Of a stretch of DNA of 64,000 bases, positions 16,766 to 27,700 are shown piece after piece. The translations under genes and the position numbers were made by a program. This stretch comes from Pseudomonas orientalis (GTDB lineage: Bacteria > Pseudomonadota > Gammaproteobacteria > Pseudomonadales > Pseudomonadaceae), in NCBI RefSeq assembly GCF_022807995.1, contig NZ_CP094351.1:2697001-2761000 (forward strand), read 5' to 3'. Position 1 is the first letter of the stretch, and each line of letters opens with the position of its first letter. The notes under the pieces are model-generated. The model searched no databases, was not told the DNA's origin, and was given only the letters and a program-made list of their open reading frames with translations.

Positions 16766-17073
16766 TCTACCTGATGATTGTGGCGATGGCGCTGGTGGTA
16801 TTTTTCAATCGCTACCTGTTTATCGAACCGCGCCTGCCGGTGCGGCTCAATCGGGCCACCCGTGAGTTCCTCGGGTTTGCCGTACCGGGCATGCTCACCG
16901 CGATTTGCGGGCCGATTATTTTCATCAAAGACCACCAACTGAACCTGAGTCCGAGCAACCCCTACTTGCTGGCCGGGATTTGCGCCGTAGGGTTGATGCT
17001 GTGGACGCGCAGTGTGCTGGTCACCGTGCTGTCGAGCATGGCGCTGTTTTATCTGTTGCGCTGGTGGTTGTGA
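16762..17073 (+). CDS. azlD: AzlD-type branched-chain amino-acid exporter, small subunit
   Basis: 103 residues with four hydrophobic helices (MIYLMIVAMALVVFFNRYLF, EFLGFAVPGMLTAICGPIIF, ...AGICAVGLMLW, VLVTVLSSMALFYLL). Length and order match AzlD/YgaH, the obligate partner of AzlC. The start ATG at 16762 overlaps the azlC stop codon, so translation is coupled and a longer upstream frame is rejected. Confidence 0.9.
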   Translation: MIYLMIVAMALVVFFNRYLFIEPRLPVRLNRATREFLGFAVPGMLTAICGPIIFIKDHQLNLSPSNPYLLAGICAVGLMLWTRSVLVTVLSSMALFYLLRWWL

Positions 17074-17082
17074 GCCGCAGGC

Positions 17083-17108
17083 AAAAAAAAGCCCGCGGGA
17101 GGGCGGGC
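17083..17108 (-). terminator. Hairpin with T tract only on the minus strand
   Basis: GCCCGC-GGGAGG-GCGGGC with eight A residues before it on the plus strand. It reads as an intrinsic terminator for leftward transcription, yet the only nearby gene ending here (azlD) runs rightward. It may block antisense read-through from the DUF1275 gene. Confidence 0.55.
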
Positions 17109-17244
17109 AGAAGGGAGACTTCTAAAAATGAGCCCGACAACTATTGGCGGCCGGTCTTGCCTTTACAGTGAAACAAAGTTCATGGGCGCGTCAGTTGGCG
17201 GCGACGCAATGGTAGAGTCACGGTTTTTCCAAGGAAGCACAGGC

Positions 17245-17598
17245 ATGTACAAAGTGGTGATAGGCGCATTGGTACTGGCGACGCTGGCCGGCTGCGCGGG
17301 TTCGAAGATGAAAGAGGCGCGTGCGGGCAGCCCCTACAAGAGCATGGCGTCGGACAAGGCCACCCTGGTGGTCGCCCAATGCATCCAGTACGGCTGGCAG
17401 GATGAAAGCGTGTTTGGCGTCGATGCCGGCGGATTCAAGGAAGCCACCGAGGCCGGTGGCTTCACGGTTTACACCACCGGCGGCGACTACTTTGTGGATG
17501 TGCTGAGCAAAGGCGCGGGCTCTACCGTCAACTATTACGCCGCAGAAGACACGATGCCCGCCAAACGCCGTCTGGCTGCGCTTGCCACCTGCCTGTAA
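17245..17598 (+). CDS. Small lipoprotein of unknown function
   Basis: 117 residues. Lipoprotein signal MYKVVIGALVLATLAGC with lipobox LAGC (Cys17), so the mature protein is probably anchored in the outer membrane. The rest is small and soluble with two more Cys (VVAQCIQYG and the C-terminal ATCL), possibly a disulfide. AAGGA lies about 9 nt before the ATG; the longer frame to 17128 is rejected. No recognised domain. Confidence 0.78.
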   Translation: MYKVVIGALVLATLAGCAGSKMKEARAGSPYKSMASDKATLVVAQCIQYGWQDESVFGVDAGGFKEATEAGGFTVYTTGGDYFVDVLSKGAGSTVNYYAAEDTMPAKRRLAALATCL

Positions 17599-17621
17599 TA
17601 TTTTGCTCCAGACCTGTATTC

Positions 17622-17664
17622 GCCAACGTCCGGCGGGACAGCCGTCGGGCGTTGGCTTATTATT
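17622..17664 (+). terminator. Probable terminator after the lipoprotein gene
   Basis: GCCAACG (17622-17628) pairs with CGTTGGC (17650-17656), with inner CCG/CGG, followed by TTATTATT. Confidence 0.7.
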
Positions 17665-17757
17665 GACCCGCTCGCCCGACGTGAGGCTCTTTACCGGTAC
17701 ACGGATGTCGAGGCCGAAACGTCGGGCGAGCACCTCTTTTTTTCCAAACCTTGATGG

Positions 17758-18462
17758 TCAGCGTGGCATGAAGCCCAACTGCCAGCGCCGGGGAATCGCC
17801 AGGGTCGCCAGGCCCAGCAGCCCCGCCAGTGCCCCACTGACCCACAGCGCGCGCAGGCCGATCCGCTGCTCCAGCAGCGCCCCGATCACCGCGCCGACAA
17901 ACATCCCTGCCCAGGGCACCAGCTGCATGCGCCAGCCATTGCGGCGCTCGCCCATCAACCAGCGGCCCAGCCCGCGACCAAAACGCGACAGCGCCCCTGT
18001 GACATAGGTGAGCCCCACCGGCACGCCATTGACTTGCTCGACTGCCGCGTTAAGCATGCCCATGGCGATAATCGCCGCCAACAGTGCGGGCAGCGTATCG
18101 GGCCATGGCAGCAGTGCCGCACCGCAGAGCAGGGCGCCGATGCTGAGCAGCAGGGGCAGCGCGTGGCGCCTGCTCAAGCGGCTGACGATGACTCCCAACG
18201 CGTTGCCGAGGATGAAGGTGGCAATCAGTAATACCAGGCGCGCGGTAAGCCCCCCGTCGCCTGCGCTGATTGCGACCGCCAGGCGCGTGGTGTTGCCGCT
18301 CATGAACGAGACAAAATCACCGCTGGCCATGAAACCAATCGCATCGGTCATGCCCGCCAGCACCGACAAACCGGCCACCAGCAGCAAGCCCACGCGTCCA
18401 CGCCAGCGTTGTCGATGGGCGAGCGCGGCGTTGGCGTAAGGCTTGAGGGGCGAAGGCAGCAT
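17758..18462 (-). CDS. DUF1275 (YoaK-like) membrane protein
   Basis: 234-residue inner-membrane protein with about six hydrophobic segments. The signature AGMTDAIGFMASGDFVSFMSGNTTRLAV (about residues 36-63) is the hallmark of DUF1275/YoaK, as is GLTYVTGALSRFGRGLGRWL. No biochemical role is established. Convergent with the upstream lipoprotein gene; no operon partner. Confidence 0.87.
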   Translation of the reverse strand: MLPSPLKPYANAALAHRQRWRGRVGLLLVAGLSVLAGMTDAIGFMASGDFVSFMSGNTTRLAVAISAGDGGLTARLVLLIATFILGNALGVIVSRLSRRHALPLLLSIGALLCGAALLPWPDTLPALLAAIIAMGMLNAAVEQVNGVPVGLTYVTGALSRFGRGLGRWLMGERRNGWRMQLVPWAGMFVGAVIGALLEQRIGLRALWVSGALAGLLGLATLAIPRRWQLGFMPR

Positions 18463-18529
18463 CGGGCCGGTTTCCAGTGAGGTTATCCGGCCACTACCCT
18501 AGGGCGCTTTGCGACGGCGTGCAATCAGA

Positions 18530-20164
18530 TCACACCGCTTCCAGGCGCCAGCCCGTGCGGTACCAGCTCAAGTAATGGCTGGGTTGGATCGCTTGCAGGA
18601 ACGCCTCGTCGTGGGACACCGCCACCAGCGCGCCAGTAAACCCCTTCAAGGCTTGTTCAAAGGCCATCACCGTCTCCAGGTCCAAGTGGTTGGTCGGCTC
18701 ATCCAACAGCAACAGCTGCGCCGGTGCGCCGCGCCACAAAGCGATCGCCATCGCTGCTTTCAGACGCTCGGCACCGCTGAGTTGCCCCGCCGGTTGGGTC
18801 ACGCGCAGGGCATCCAATTGCAGCAAGGCCAGGCGCGTGCGCAGTTCGGCTTCGACCAGCGGCGTTTCGAGCAGGTTGAGCTGTTCGACGATACTGCGCT
18901 GGTCGTCCAGCAGCGTCAGGTGCTGGTCGATATAGGCGCAGGGCACCGCGACCGCGCACCTGCCACTGACGCTTTGCCACTGTCCGGCAAGCAGCTTGAG
19001 CAAGGTGGATTTACCGCATCCGTTCGGCCCGCGCACCGCTACGCGCACCGGCCCGGTCAGGTCAAGGCTCAGATAAGTTGAAGGTGCATGCGGGTCCAGC
19101 CAGGGCAACTGCGCCTGTTGCAGGCTTACCACGTGGCGACCGTTGGCCAGGGCCGAACCCGGCAGGGCCAGCAAGGTCGGCGTCTGGTCCGCCACACGCT
19201 CGTAAGCCTGGCGCACCTGCGCGTCGAGGGCGTCTTTGTGATCGCGCTGGGCGCTGCCCAGTGCGCTGATGATTTGCGTGGCCGCGCCTTTCCAGCGCGC
19301 CTTGGTAAATCGGTCGACGTTCGCGGTCTCTGCGTGTTTGCGTGAGCGCGCCGCGTGGCGCTGCAGGCTGTCATGGGCCTTCTGCAAGCGTCGGCGTTCG
19401 CGGCTGCGCTGCTCGCGGGCGTATTCCCAGGCCGCGATAGCCGCCTGCTGCTGAGTGTCGCGTTGCAGAAGATAGGCCTCGTAGTTGCCGCCGTAAGCCT
19501 GCACACCGAGGGGCGACAATTCGATGATCCGGCCCATGGTGTTCAGCAATTGCCGATCATGGCTGACCACCACCAGGCCACCGCGCCAGGCGGCCAATTG
19601 CTGCAGCAGCCAGGCACGCCCGAGACTGTCGAGGTGGTTGCTGGGCTCGTCGAGGATCAGCAACTGCGGCGCCGCCAGCAGTGCGCCAATCACGGCGACT
19701 CTGGCCAACTGGCCGCCGCTGAGTTGATCGACCCGAGAAGCGATGCTGAGCGATGGCAACCCCGCCGCATCCAGGGCCGCGCGCAGACGCTCGGCCAGGT
19801 CCCAGCGCTCATCAATCAGGTCCAGGTCACCGGCGAGACCCACGCCCCGGGCCATACGTTCAAGGGCGGCCAGGCACTGGGCGGTACCGGTGAGATCGGC
19901 GACGGTCGCACCCGGCTGCACCACCACGGTCTGAGGCACGTACGCCATATGGGCTGGTACCTTCAACGAACCGGAAGTGGGCTGCAGGAGGCCGGCCATC
20001 AATTGCGCCAGGATACTTTTGCCGCGCCCGTTGCGACCGACGATCCCGGTGGGCGTATGGTCGATGGACACATTGAGGTCTTCCAGCAAGGTTTCACCAT
20101 TGGCGAACCGCAAAGACAGGTGTTGCAAGCAAACAAGTGCGGGCCGCCGGTTGACGTGAGTCAT
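18530..20164 (-). CDS. ABC-F family ATPase
   Basis: 544 residues with two ABC domains and no membrane part, so a soluble ABC-F protein of the Uup/EttA type that acts on ribosomes rather than as a transporter. First domain: Walker A GIVGRNGRGKS, signature LSGGQLARV, Walker B LLILDEPSNHLD. Second domain: Walker A GPNGCGKST, signature LSGAERLKAAMA, Walker B LLLLDEPTNHLD. Between them is a charged Arg-rich linker (REQRSRERRRLQKAHDSLQRHAARSRKHAET). The ATG at 20164 follows GGAGG; the longer frame to 20335 is rejected. Antibiotic protection is possible for this class but not shown. Confidence 0.9.
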   Translation of the reverse strand: MTHVNRRPALVCLQHLSLRFANGETLLEDLNVSIDHTPTGIVGRNGRGKSILAQLMAGLLQPTSGSLKVPAHMAYVPQTVVVQPGATVADLTGTAQCLAALERMARGVGLAGDLDLIDERWDLAERLRAALDAAGLPSLSIASRVDQLSGGQLARVAVIGALLAAPQLLILDEPSNHLDSLGRAWLLQQLAAWRGGLVVVSHDRQLLNTMGRIIELSPLGVQAYGGNYEAYLLQRDTQQQAAIAAWEYAREQRSRERRRLQKAHDSLQRHAARSRKHAETANVDRFTKARWKGAATQIISALGSAQRDHKDALDAQVRQAYERVADQTPTLLALPGSALANGRHVVSLQQAQLPWLDPHAPSTYLSLDLTGPVRVAVRGPNGCGKSTLLKLLAGQWQSVSGRCAVAVPCAYIDQHLTLLDDQRSIVEQLNLLETPLVEAELRTRLALLQLDALRVTQPAGQLSGAERLKAAMAIALWRGAPAQLLLLDEPTNHLDLETVMAFEQALKGFTGALVAVSHDEAFLQAIQPSHYLSWYRTGWRLEAV

Positions 20165-20288
20165 CAGCACCTCCAGGAAAATGTCGAACAGGCCAACCAG
20201 CGCGCCAGGCGCCTGGTTGCAGATACATTTTGGAAGGCTTAATTGTTCACGTCGGCGATCGTCCCGCGAGTCAGAAGGGACTCGGAGG

Positions 20289-21335
20289 CTAACCCACCCT
20301 GGCTGTCTGGGGCAAGTCTGCGGCCAACTGCTCAAGGAACATGGCCAAGGCGACTTCTTCGGCTTTAAGGCCCTTGCGCACCCGTGGCTTGGGCAGCTTG
20401 GACAGCTCGCCCAGGCTGAAATGGTCGAGTACCGCCGGGTGGATATAGCACTTGCGACACACCGCCGGCGTATTTCCCAGTTGCCGGGCGACGTCCTTGA
20501 CCATCGTTACCACATGGCGCTTGGCGTCGGATTCCGGTTGCCATGCCAGTTCGCGCAACACCGCCAATGCCATGGCGGTGCCGGCCCAGGTGCGGTAGTC
20601 CTTGGCGGTAAAGTCTTCCCCGGTCAGGCTATGCAGATACGCGTTGACATCCTGGGAGCTGACGGTATGGCGTTCGCCGTTTTCGTCCAGGTACTGGAAC
20701 AGGTTCTGCCCGGGCAGTTCCATGCAACGCTTGACCACGTTGGCCAGGCGCCGATCCTTGACGCTGATTTGATGCTCAACGCCGCTCTTGCCGCGAAACT
20801 GGAATTTTATCTCGCTGCCCTTGATGTCCACATGGCGGTTGCGCAGGGTGGTCAGGCCGTAGGATTTGTTGTCGCGAGCGTACTGGGTGTTGCCGACACG
20901 GATCAGCGTGGCATCGAGCAACATCACCACTGTCGCCAGCACCTTTTCCCGGGTGAACCCAGGCTCGGCAATCTGTGCTTCGAGCTTTTTGCGCAACTTG
21001 GGCAAGGCATTGCCGAACGCCTGCAACCGCGCGTACTTGTCGCTGTCACGCACTTCGCGCCAGCGTGTGTGGTAACGGTATTGCTTGCGACCACGGGCGT
21101 CGCGGCCGGTGGCTTGCAAGTGGCCGCGCGGGTCGGCGCAGATCCACACATCGGTGTAGGCCGGCGGTACCGCCAGAGCGTTCAGGCGTTTGATTTCAGC
21201 GGCATCGGTGATGCGCTCGCCGTCGGGGCCGAAATACTGGAACTTGCCGCGCAGCTTTTTGCGGCGAATTCCGGGTTGGGTGTCATCAACGTAATGCAAA
21301 TCGCGGGGCAGATCGGGCAGCGAAGAGTCGGGCAT
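20289..21335 (-). CDS. DNA topoisomerase IB
   Basis: 348-residue type IB topoisomerase (poxvirus/bacterial form), relaxing supercoils through a 3'-phosphotyrosyl intermediate. Visible are the N-terminal LRGKFQYFGPDGERITD, QYRYHTRWREVRDSDKYARL, LLDATLIRVGNTQYARDNKSYGLTTL, the lysine strand GKSGVEHQISVKD, DYRTWAGTAMA with an active-site Arg, and the catalytic Tyr297 in CRKCYIHP. The ATG at 21335 has AAGGA upstream; an upstream ATG at 21389 would add a poorly composed extension. Confidence 0.92.
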   Translation of the reverse strand: MPDSSLPDLPRDLHYVDDTQPGIRRKKLRGKFQYFGPDGERITDAAEIKRLNALAVPPAYTDVWICADPRGHLQATGRDARGRKQYRYHTRWREVRDSDKYARLQAFGNALPKLRKKLEAQIAEPGFTREKVLATVVMLLDATLIRVGNTQYARDNKSYGLTTLRNRHVDIKGSEIKFQFRGKSGVEHQISVKDRRLANVVKRCMELPGQNLFQYLDENGERHTVSSQDVNAYLHSLTGEDFTAKDYRTWAGTAMALAVLRELAWQPESDAKRHVVTMVKDVARQLGNTPAVCRKCYIHPAVLDHFSLGELSKLPKPRVRKGLKAEEVALAMFLEQLAADLPQTARVG

Positions 21336-21410
21336 GGTGCAGGTTCCTTGGCAACGGATCAGGCCGGTATGTCTGATTGACCGCGTCACCCTGCGGTCGT
21401 GCCAAATGGT

Positions 21411-22490
21411 TTAGGCGAGCACCGCCACTGCCTTGATTTGCGCCCACAGCACCTGACCCGGCTGCACATTCAATTGGTCCCGCGAGAACCGCGTGATGCG
21501 CGCCAGCAACGGTGTGCCAGCGGCGTCCAGGCGCACCAGTGCGTGGGCACTGTTATCCGCCGCGACGTCCTGGATGACGGTCACCGGCAGGCGATTGAGG
21601 ATGCTGCTGTGCTCTTGCGCCTGGTGGCTGAGGCTGACGTCCCGTGCCTGAATCTTGACCCGCAGCTGTTTGCCCAGGGCCATCGGCGTGTGGGCCACGC
21701 GGATCTGCAACGGGCAACCGGGCAATTGCAAGGTGAGCAACTGATAGGGGGCGTCGTAGGCAATCACGCTGCCCGTGACCACCACACCGGCATCGTCGCC
21801 CAACGCCAGGGGCAGATCGAGCCGCGCCAGGGTGTCGCCGATGGGCCCGCTGGCCAGGGCCTTGCCGTAGCCGAGCAAGACGATGTGGTCGGCCAGTCGC
21901 GCCACCTCGTCCTGGGCATGGCTAACGTACAGCACCGGAATATCCAGCTCGTCGTGCAGGCGTTCGAGGTAAGGCAGGATCTCGCTTTTGCGCTGGCTGT
22001 CGAGGGCCGCCAAGGGTTCATCCATCAGCAGCAGTCGAGGGCTGGTGAGCAGGGCGCGGGCGATGCCGACGCGCTGGCGTTCGCCGCCGGACAGGTGCTG
22101 TGGGTCGCGTTCGAGCAGCTGAGCGATACCCAGCAGCTCAGTGGCATGGGCCATTTCAACGCGCCGCTGTGCACGTGGGATGCGCTTGAGGCCGAACGCC
22201 AGGTTATCCCGCACCGATAGATGGGGAAACAGGCTCGCCTCCTGGAAAACGTAGCCCAGGGCGCGTTTGTGCGGCGGCACGAACAGCCCGTTACGGCTGT
22301 CTTGCCAGACCTCGTCGTTGATCTGCACAAACCCCTCAGCGGCGCGCTCAAGGCCTGCGATACAGCGCAGGCAACTGGTCTTGCCGGAGCCGGAAGGGCC
22401 GTAAAGGGCGGTTACGCCGCGGCCGGGCAATTGCAGTTCCACGTCCAGCGCGAAGCCTGTGTACTTCAGGTGCAGGCGTACTTCAATCAT
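21411..22490 (-). CDS. modC: Molybdate ABC transporter ATP-binding protein
   Basis: 359 residues. ABC domain with Walker [13 protein letters not shown]-loop [13 protein letters not shown], signature [15 protein letters not shown] and Walker [13 protein letters not shown], then a C-terminal molbindin/TOBE domain (about residues 290-355) that senses molybdate in ModC proteins. Energises ModB for uptake of molybdate needed for molybdopterin enzymes. GGAG, 9 nt before the ATG, lies within the modB stop region, so the genes are contiguous. Confidence 0.95.
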   Translation of the reverse strand: MIEVRLHLKYTGFALDVELQLPGRGVTALYGPSGSGKTSCLRCIAGLERAAEGFVQINDEVWQDSRNGLFVPPHKRALGYVFQEASLFPHLSVRDNLAFGLKRIPRAQRRVEMAHATELLGIAQLLERDPQHLSGGERQRVGIARALLTSPRLLLMDEPLAALDSQRKSEILPYLERLHDELDIPVLYVSHAQDEVARLADHIVLLGYGKALASGPIGDTLARLDLPLALGDDAGVVVTGSVIAYDAPYQLLTLQLPGCPLQIRVAHTPMALGKQLRVKIQARDVSLSHQAQEHSSILNRLPVTVIQDVAADNSAHALVRLDAAGTPLLARITRFSRDQLNVQPGQVLWAQIKAVAVLA

Positions 22491-22495
22491 TGCAA

Positions 22496-23176
22496 TCAGC
22501 TCCAGCCCATTTTGGTTTTACGGCTGGAGTAGAGCGCCAGCAACACAAGGAACGCGAACACTACCATCGCGCCGGCCAGCCAGTGGGCCTGGGCATATTC
22601 CATGGCTTCGACGTGGTCGTAGATCTGCACCGAGACCACCCGGGTCTTGTCCGGGATATTGCCGCCGATCATCAGCACCACGCCGAACTCGCCGACGGTA
22701 TGGGCGAAGCCGAGGATCGATGCGGTGATAAAACCTGGGCGAGCCAGCGGCAGGATCACCGTGAAAAAGGTGTCCCAGGGGCTGGCTCGCAAGGTCGCGG
22801 CCACTTCCAGCGGGCGCATGCCGATGGCCGAGAACGCATTCTGCAGGGGTTGCACCACGAAGGGCAGGGAGTAGATCACCGAACCGACCACCAGCCCGGC
22901 GAAGCTGAAGGTCAGGGTGCCCAGGCCCAGCCATTGGGTGAACTGGCCGACATAGCCATTGGGCCCCAGAGTCAACAGCAAGTAGAAGCCGATGACCGTC
23001 GGCGGCAGCACCAAGGGCAACGCGACGATTGCACCGATGGGGCCGCGCCACCAGGAACGGGTGCGCGACAGCCACAGGGCGATCGGCGTACCGATCACCA
23101 ACAGGATCACCGTAGTCAGCGACGCCAGCTTGATCGTCAACCAGATCGCGGAAAAATCAGCACTCGTGAGCGGCAT
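22496..23176 (-). CDS. modB: Molybdate ABC transporter permease
   Basis: 226-residue inner-membrane permease with about five hydrophobic helices and the EAA-loop region [25 protein letters not shown] that docks onto the ATPase. Further family-typical blocks are [17 protein letters not shown] and [15 protein letters not shown]. The start codon directly abuts the modA stop (TAA-ATG), and modC follows after 5 nt. Confidence 0.95.
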   Translation of the reverse strand: MPLTSADFSAIWLTIKLASLTTVILLVIGTPIALWLSRTRSWWRGPIGAIVALPLVLPPTVIGFYLLLTLGPNGYVGQFTQWLGLGTLTFSFAGLVVGSVIYSLPFVVQPLQNAFSAIGMRPLEVAATLRASPWDTFFTVILPLARPGFITASILGFAHTVGEFGVVLMIGGNIPDKTRVVSVQIYDHVEAMEYAQAHWLAGAMVVFAFLVLLALYSSRKTKMGWS

Positions 23177-25092
<1,916 letters not shown>

Positions 25093-25201
25093 GGGATGCG
25101 TCTCCAGCGTCAGTGAGGCTTTTCGCTGTTTTAGCAGGGCACTTGGCGCCAGGCCAGTCTGTTTTATTCACTGGACGAGGGCAGTGCTTTATGCAACGGG
25201 G

Positions 25202-26248
25202 TCAGCTTGATGTTTCCCGCTCCAGCAACGTGCGCTTGCGCTCTACACCCCAGCGGTAGCCGGACAGGGCGCCGTCGCTGCGCACCACGCGATGGCAGGG
25301 GATTGCCACCGCCAAGTGGTTGGCGCCGCAGGCCTGGGCCACGGCGCGAAATGAAGTGGGCGCGCCGATACGCTGGGCAATCTGCGCATAGCTGGCCGTG
25401 CTGCCCGCCGGAATGTCCCGCAGTGCTTGCCATACCCGTTCCTGGAAGGCCGTGCCGCGCAGATCCAACGGCAGGTCCAGGCCCAGGGCGGGCGCTTCGA
25501 TAAAGCCCACGACCTGGGCGATCAAGTGTTCGAAATCTCGATCCGCGCCGACCAGTTCGGCGTTGGGGAATTGGTCCTGCAGGTCCCGCACCAGCGTATC
25601 CGGATCGTCACCGAGCAGAATTGCGCACACGCCGCGCTGACTCTGCGCCACCAGAATCGCTCCAAGCGAGCATTGGCCCACCGCAAAACGAATCAGATTG
25701 TTGGCGCCGCCGGCCTTGTACTCCCGGGGCTTCATGCCGAGCACCTGGTCAGCCGCTGCATAAAAGCGGCTGTTGGAATTGAAGCCGGCGTCGTACAGCG
25801 TATCGGTGACCGACTGCTGCCCCTTGAGCCCATCACGCACTTTGCGCGAGCGCAGGGCGCCAGCGTACCCCTTGGGTGTGAGGCCGGTGATGGCTTTGAA
25901 CACGCGATGGAAATGAAAGGAACTCAAGCCGGCCTGACGGGCGAGGGCCTCCAGGCTGGGTGGCGTTTCGGCTAGTTCTATCTGGCGACACGCGTCGGCG
26001 ACCAGCTTTGCATGGTGGGCGGTCCGTTGGGTCTGGTCGCCGGCGGCGCGTCGGCTGGGACGATAACCGGCGGCTTCGGCGTGTGCCGGCGTGTCGAAGA
26101 ATTCGATATTTTCCGGGCGCGGCAAACGCGAGGCTCTGCTGGGGCGGCAGTACACACCGGTGGTTTTCACGCCGTAGACAAACAGCCCGTCGGCCTTGGC
26201 ATCGCGGGCAACGATGGCGGCCCAGCGTGGGTCTAGTGGATTGTTCAT
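25202..26248 (-). CDS. ada: Ada-type methylated-DNA methyltransferase/regulator with altered metal site
   Basis: 348 residues with Ada domain order: N-terminal metal-binding domain (1-75), AraC-type helix-turn-helix (about 85-175), and C-terminal O6-methylguanine-DNA methyltransferase with acceptor Cys318 in AVAIPCHRVV. In the N-terminal domain the methyl-acceptor position is kept (Cys34 in TTGVYCRPS). The other three zinc-binding Cys of E. coli Ada (C42, C69, C72) are replaced by Arg38, Ser65 and Ala68 (YRPSRRAAG). Phosphotriester-triggered activation is thus unlikely in the usual form. An ATG at 26248 is preferred over a GTG three codons earlier. Lies downstream of alkB. Confidence 0.88.
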   Translation of the reverse strand: MNNPLDPRWAAIVARDAKADGLFVYGVKTTGVYCRPSRASRLPRPENIEFFDTPAHAEAAGYRPSRRAAGDQTQRTAHHAKLVADACRQIELAETPPSLEALARQAGLSSFHFHRVFKAITGLTPKGYAGALRSRKVRDGLKGQQSVTDTLYDAGFNSNSRFYAAADQVLGMKPREYKAGGANNLIRFAVGQCSLGAILVAQSQRGVCAILLGDDPDTLVRDLQDQFPNAELVGADRDFEHLIAQVVGFIEAPALGLDLPLDLRGTAFQERVWQALRDIPAGSTASYAQIAQRIGAPTSFRAVAQACGANHLAVAIPCHRVVRSDGALSGYRWGVERKRTLLERETSS

Positions 26249-26323
26249 GGCCTGCACTCTTGAGTGGTGATCGGCAGATTAACCCTGTGGTTCGCGCTCG
26301 GCACCCCGAAGCTTGCGGTCAAA

Positions 26324-26989
26324 TCAGCCGGCGGTGCGAAAGGTCAGGTTGATGCGTTGCGGCCCCATGACCGGGTGCACGCCTTCCTTGACCGGCATCA
26401 CGCCGTGGTAGCGCAGACGATCCACACCGCCCCAGACCACCACATCACCGTGAAACAGCGAGACTTTTTGTGCTTTGTCGCTGCGTTGATGGCCGCCGAA
26501 CAGGAAAATCGCCGGCAGTCCGAGGGACACCGATACCACTGGCGCGTCATAGCCCCGCTCGTTCTTGTCCTGGTGCAGCGACATTTTTGCGCCGGGTACG
26601 TAGCGATTGATCAGGCAGGCATCCGGCGAGAAATCGCGGAAACCAGCCGCGTTTGCCGCCGAGACGGCCAATTCGCGCAACGCGTCGGGCATTGCCGGCC
26701 AGGGCTGCTGGCTGCACGGATCGACAGGGCTGTAGCGGTAGCCGCGCGTGTCGGTGGTCCAGCCCAGCGCGCCACAACTGCTCAGCGCGGCCGACATGGT
26801 AAAGCCGCCGGGCGTGACCATCTGCCGAAACGGAGATTGGGCCAGGACACGCCGCAGATCGGGCAATAAACGATCAATCCAGGGCAGGGCGTAACCTCCC
26901 AGGACGTAGGACTCTTCGCCAATCTGTTCGCGCCTTGCAGGTTGTTGCAAAGCATCGTCGGCGAACAGGTCAGCGGTAGGGCCGGCCAT
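26324..26989 (-). CDS. alkB: Alpha-ketoglutarate-dependent DNA dioxygenase AlkB
   Basis: 221 residues. Fe(II)/2-oxoglutarate oxygenase that removes 1-methyladenine and 3-methylcytosine. Iron ligands His139 and Asp141 (LHQDKNE) and His195 (RYHGVMPV); 2-oxoglutarate-binding Arg212 and Arg218 (RINLTFR). The nucleotide-recognition lid contains GFTMSAALSSCGALGW and RGYRYSPVDP, as in E. coli AlkB. Its start lies 3 nt after the stop of a 55-residue gene, and ada follows 75 nt downstream: an adaptive-response operon with reversed order. Confidence 0.94.
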   Translation of the reverse strand: MAGPTADLFADDALQQPARREQIGEESYVLGGYALPWIDRLLPDLRRVLAQSPFRQMVTPGGFTMSAALSSCGALGWTTDTRGYRYSPVDPCSQQPWPAMPDALRELAVSAANAAGFRDFSPDACLINRYVPGAKMSLHQDKNERGYDAPVVSVSLGLPAIFLFGGHQRSDKAQKVSLFHGDVVVWGGVDRLRYHGVMPVKEGVHPVMGPQRINLTFRTAG

Positions 26990-26992
26990 GGC

Positions 26993-27160
26993 TTACAGCG
27001 CCTTGCTCACGTTGATGTCAGTAATTTCGTCGCTTGCATCGTGGATTTTCGCCAGGGCTTGGCGGGCTTCTTCGACGCTGTTGCTGGTCAACTGGGCGAA
27101 TTCGAAGCGACGTTCGCCGTTGAGTTTGTACTTGATGACGTATTTGATCGTGGCGTTCAC
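26993..27160 (-). CDS. 55-residue protein in the alkB-ada operon
   Basis: Starts at a GTG (27160) with AAGGA about 9 nt upstream; product MNATIKYVIKYKLNGERRFE... ending DINVSKAL. It looks like a single beta-beta-alpha unit: two short strands (KYVIKYKLNGERRFEFAQL), then a helix (VEEARQALAKIHDASDE). The stop is 3 nt before the alkB ATG, so co-translation with alkB is expected, and DUF1883 lies 25 nt upstream. Easily missed because of size and GTG start. No known family assigned; a role in alkylation repair is inferred only from position. Confidence 0.7.
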   Translation of the reverse strand: MNATIKYVIKYKLNGERRFEFAQLTSNSVEEARQALAKIHDASDEITDINVSKAL

Positions 27161-27185
27161 GGCTTTCTTCCTTACGGTGTTCGGG

Positions 27186-27488
27186 TCAGCTCAGCTTGGT
27201 GCTGGTGCGGCGAACGATGCGGATCTTGTGGGACAGCGCCGGTTTGCGGGTAACACTGATGGCGCGGCGTGTGACCACATCCAGGGTAATGTTCCAGAAA
27301 CCGGTGCTTGGCGCGGTGATTTTCGCCGGGAATTTGTCGAATGCGCCACCGTGATAGGTATGGCGACCACCGTTCTTGAAACTGCGAAAATTCGCATCGC
27401 TCATCAGACGAATATTACAGGTCTGTGAGCATTCGATGACGACAATGTCGCCCTCGTTAAGGTGCTCACGCTGATGGATGAATTTCAT
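27186..27488 (-). CDS. DUF1883 protein
   Basis: 100 residues, beginning MKFIHQREHLNEGDIVVIECSQTCNIRLM and continuing with GGRHTYHGGAFDKFPAKIT and STGFWNITLDVVTRRAISVTRKP. The predicted fold is all beta, cytoplasmic. I recognise the DUF1883 pattern, found beside restriction, TIR or repair genes in some bacteria, with no firm function. First gene of the alkylation-repair unit (DUF1883, 55-residue gene, alkB, ada), all leftward and closely spaced. Confidence 0.85.
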   Translation of the reverse strand: MKFIHQREHLNEGDIVVIECSQTCNIRLMSDANFRSFKNGGRHTYHGGAFDKFPAKITAPSTGFWNITLDVVTRRAISVTRKPALSHKIRIVRRTSTKLS

Positions 27489-27700
27489 GGGGTGTCTCCA
27501 GAAGGGCTTTTTCTGAAAAATCAGAACGATACGTAGGTTAAGATGGAGTTTATCAGCCCCAGCGCGATTATTATCGGGCCGTCGTCGACGACTTCGACAA
27601 TTTAAAACAGTTATTTACCGAGTTTTTAGAGATAAATCTTACATTGGCGGGAGAAATTCCCTATGCCCGCTGTCGTAGGGTCTTTATCGGAGGTTTTAGT

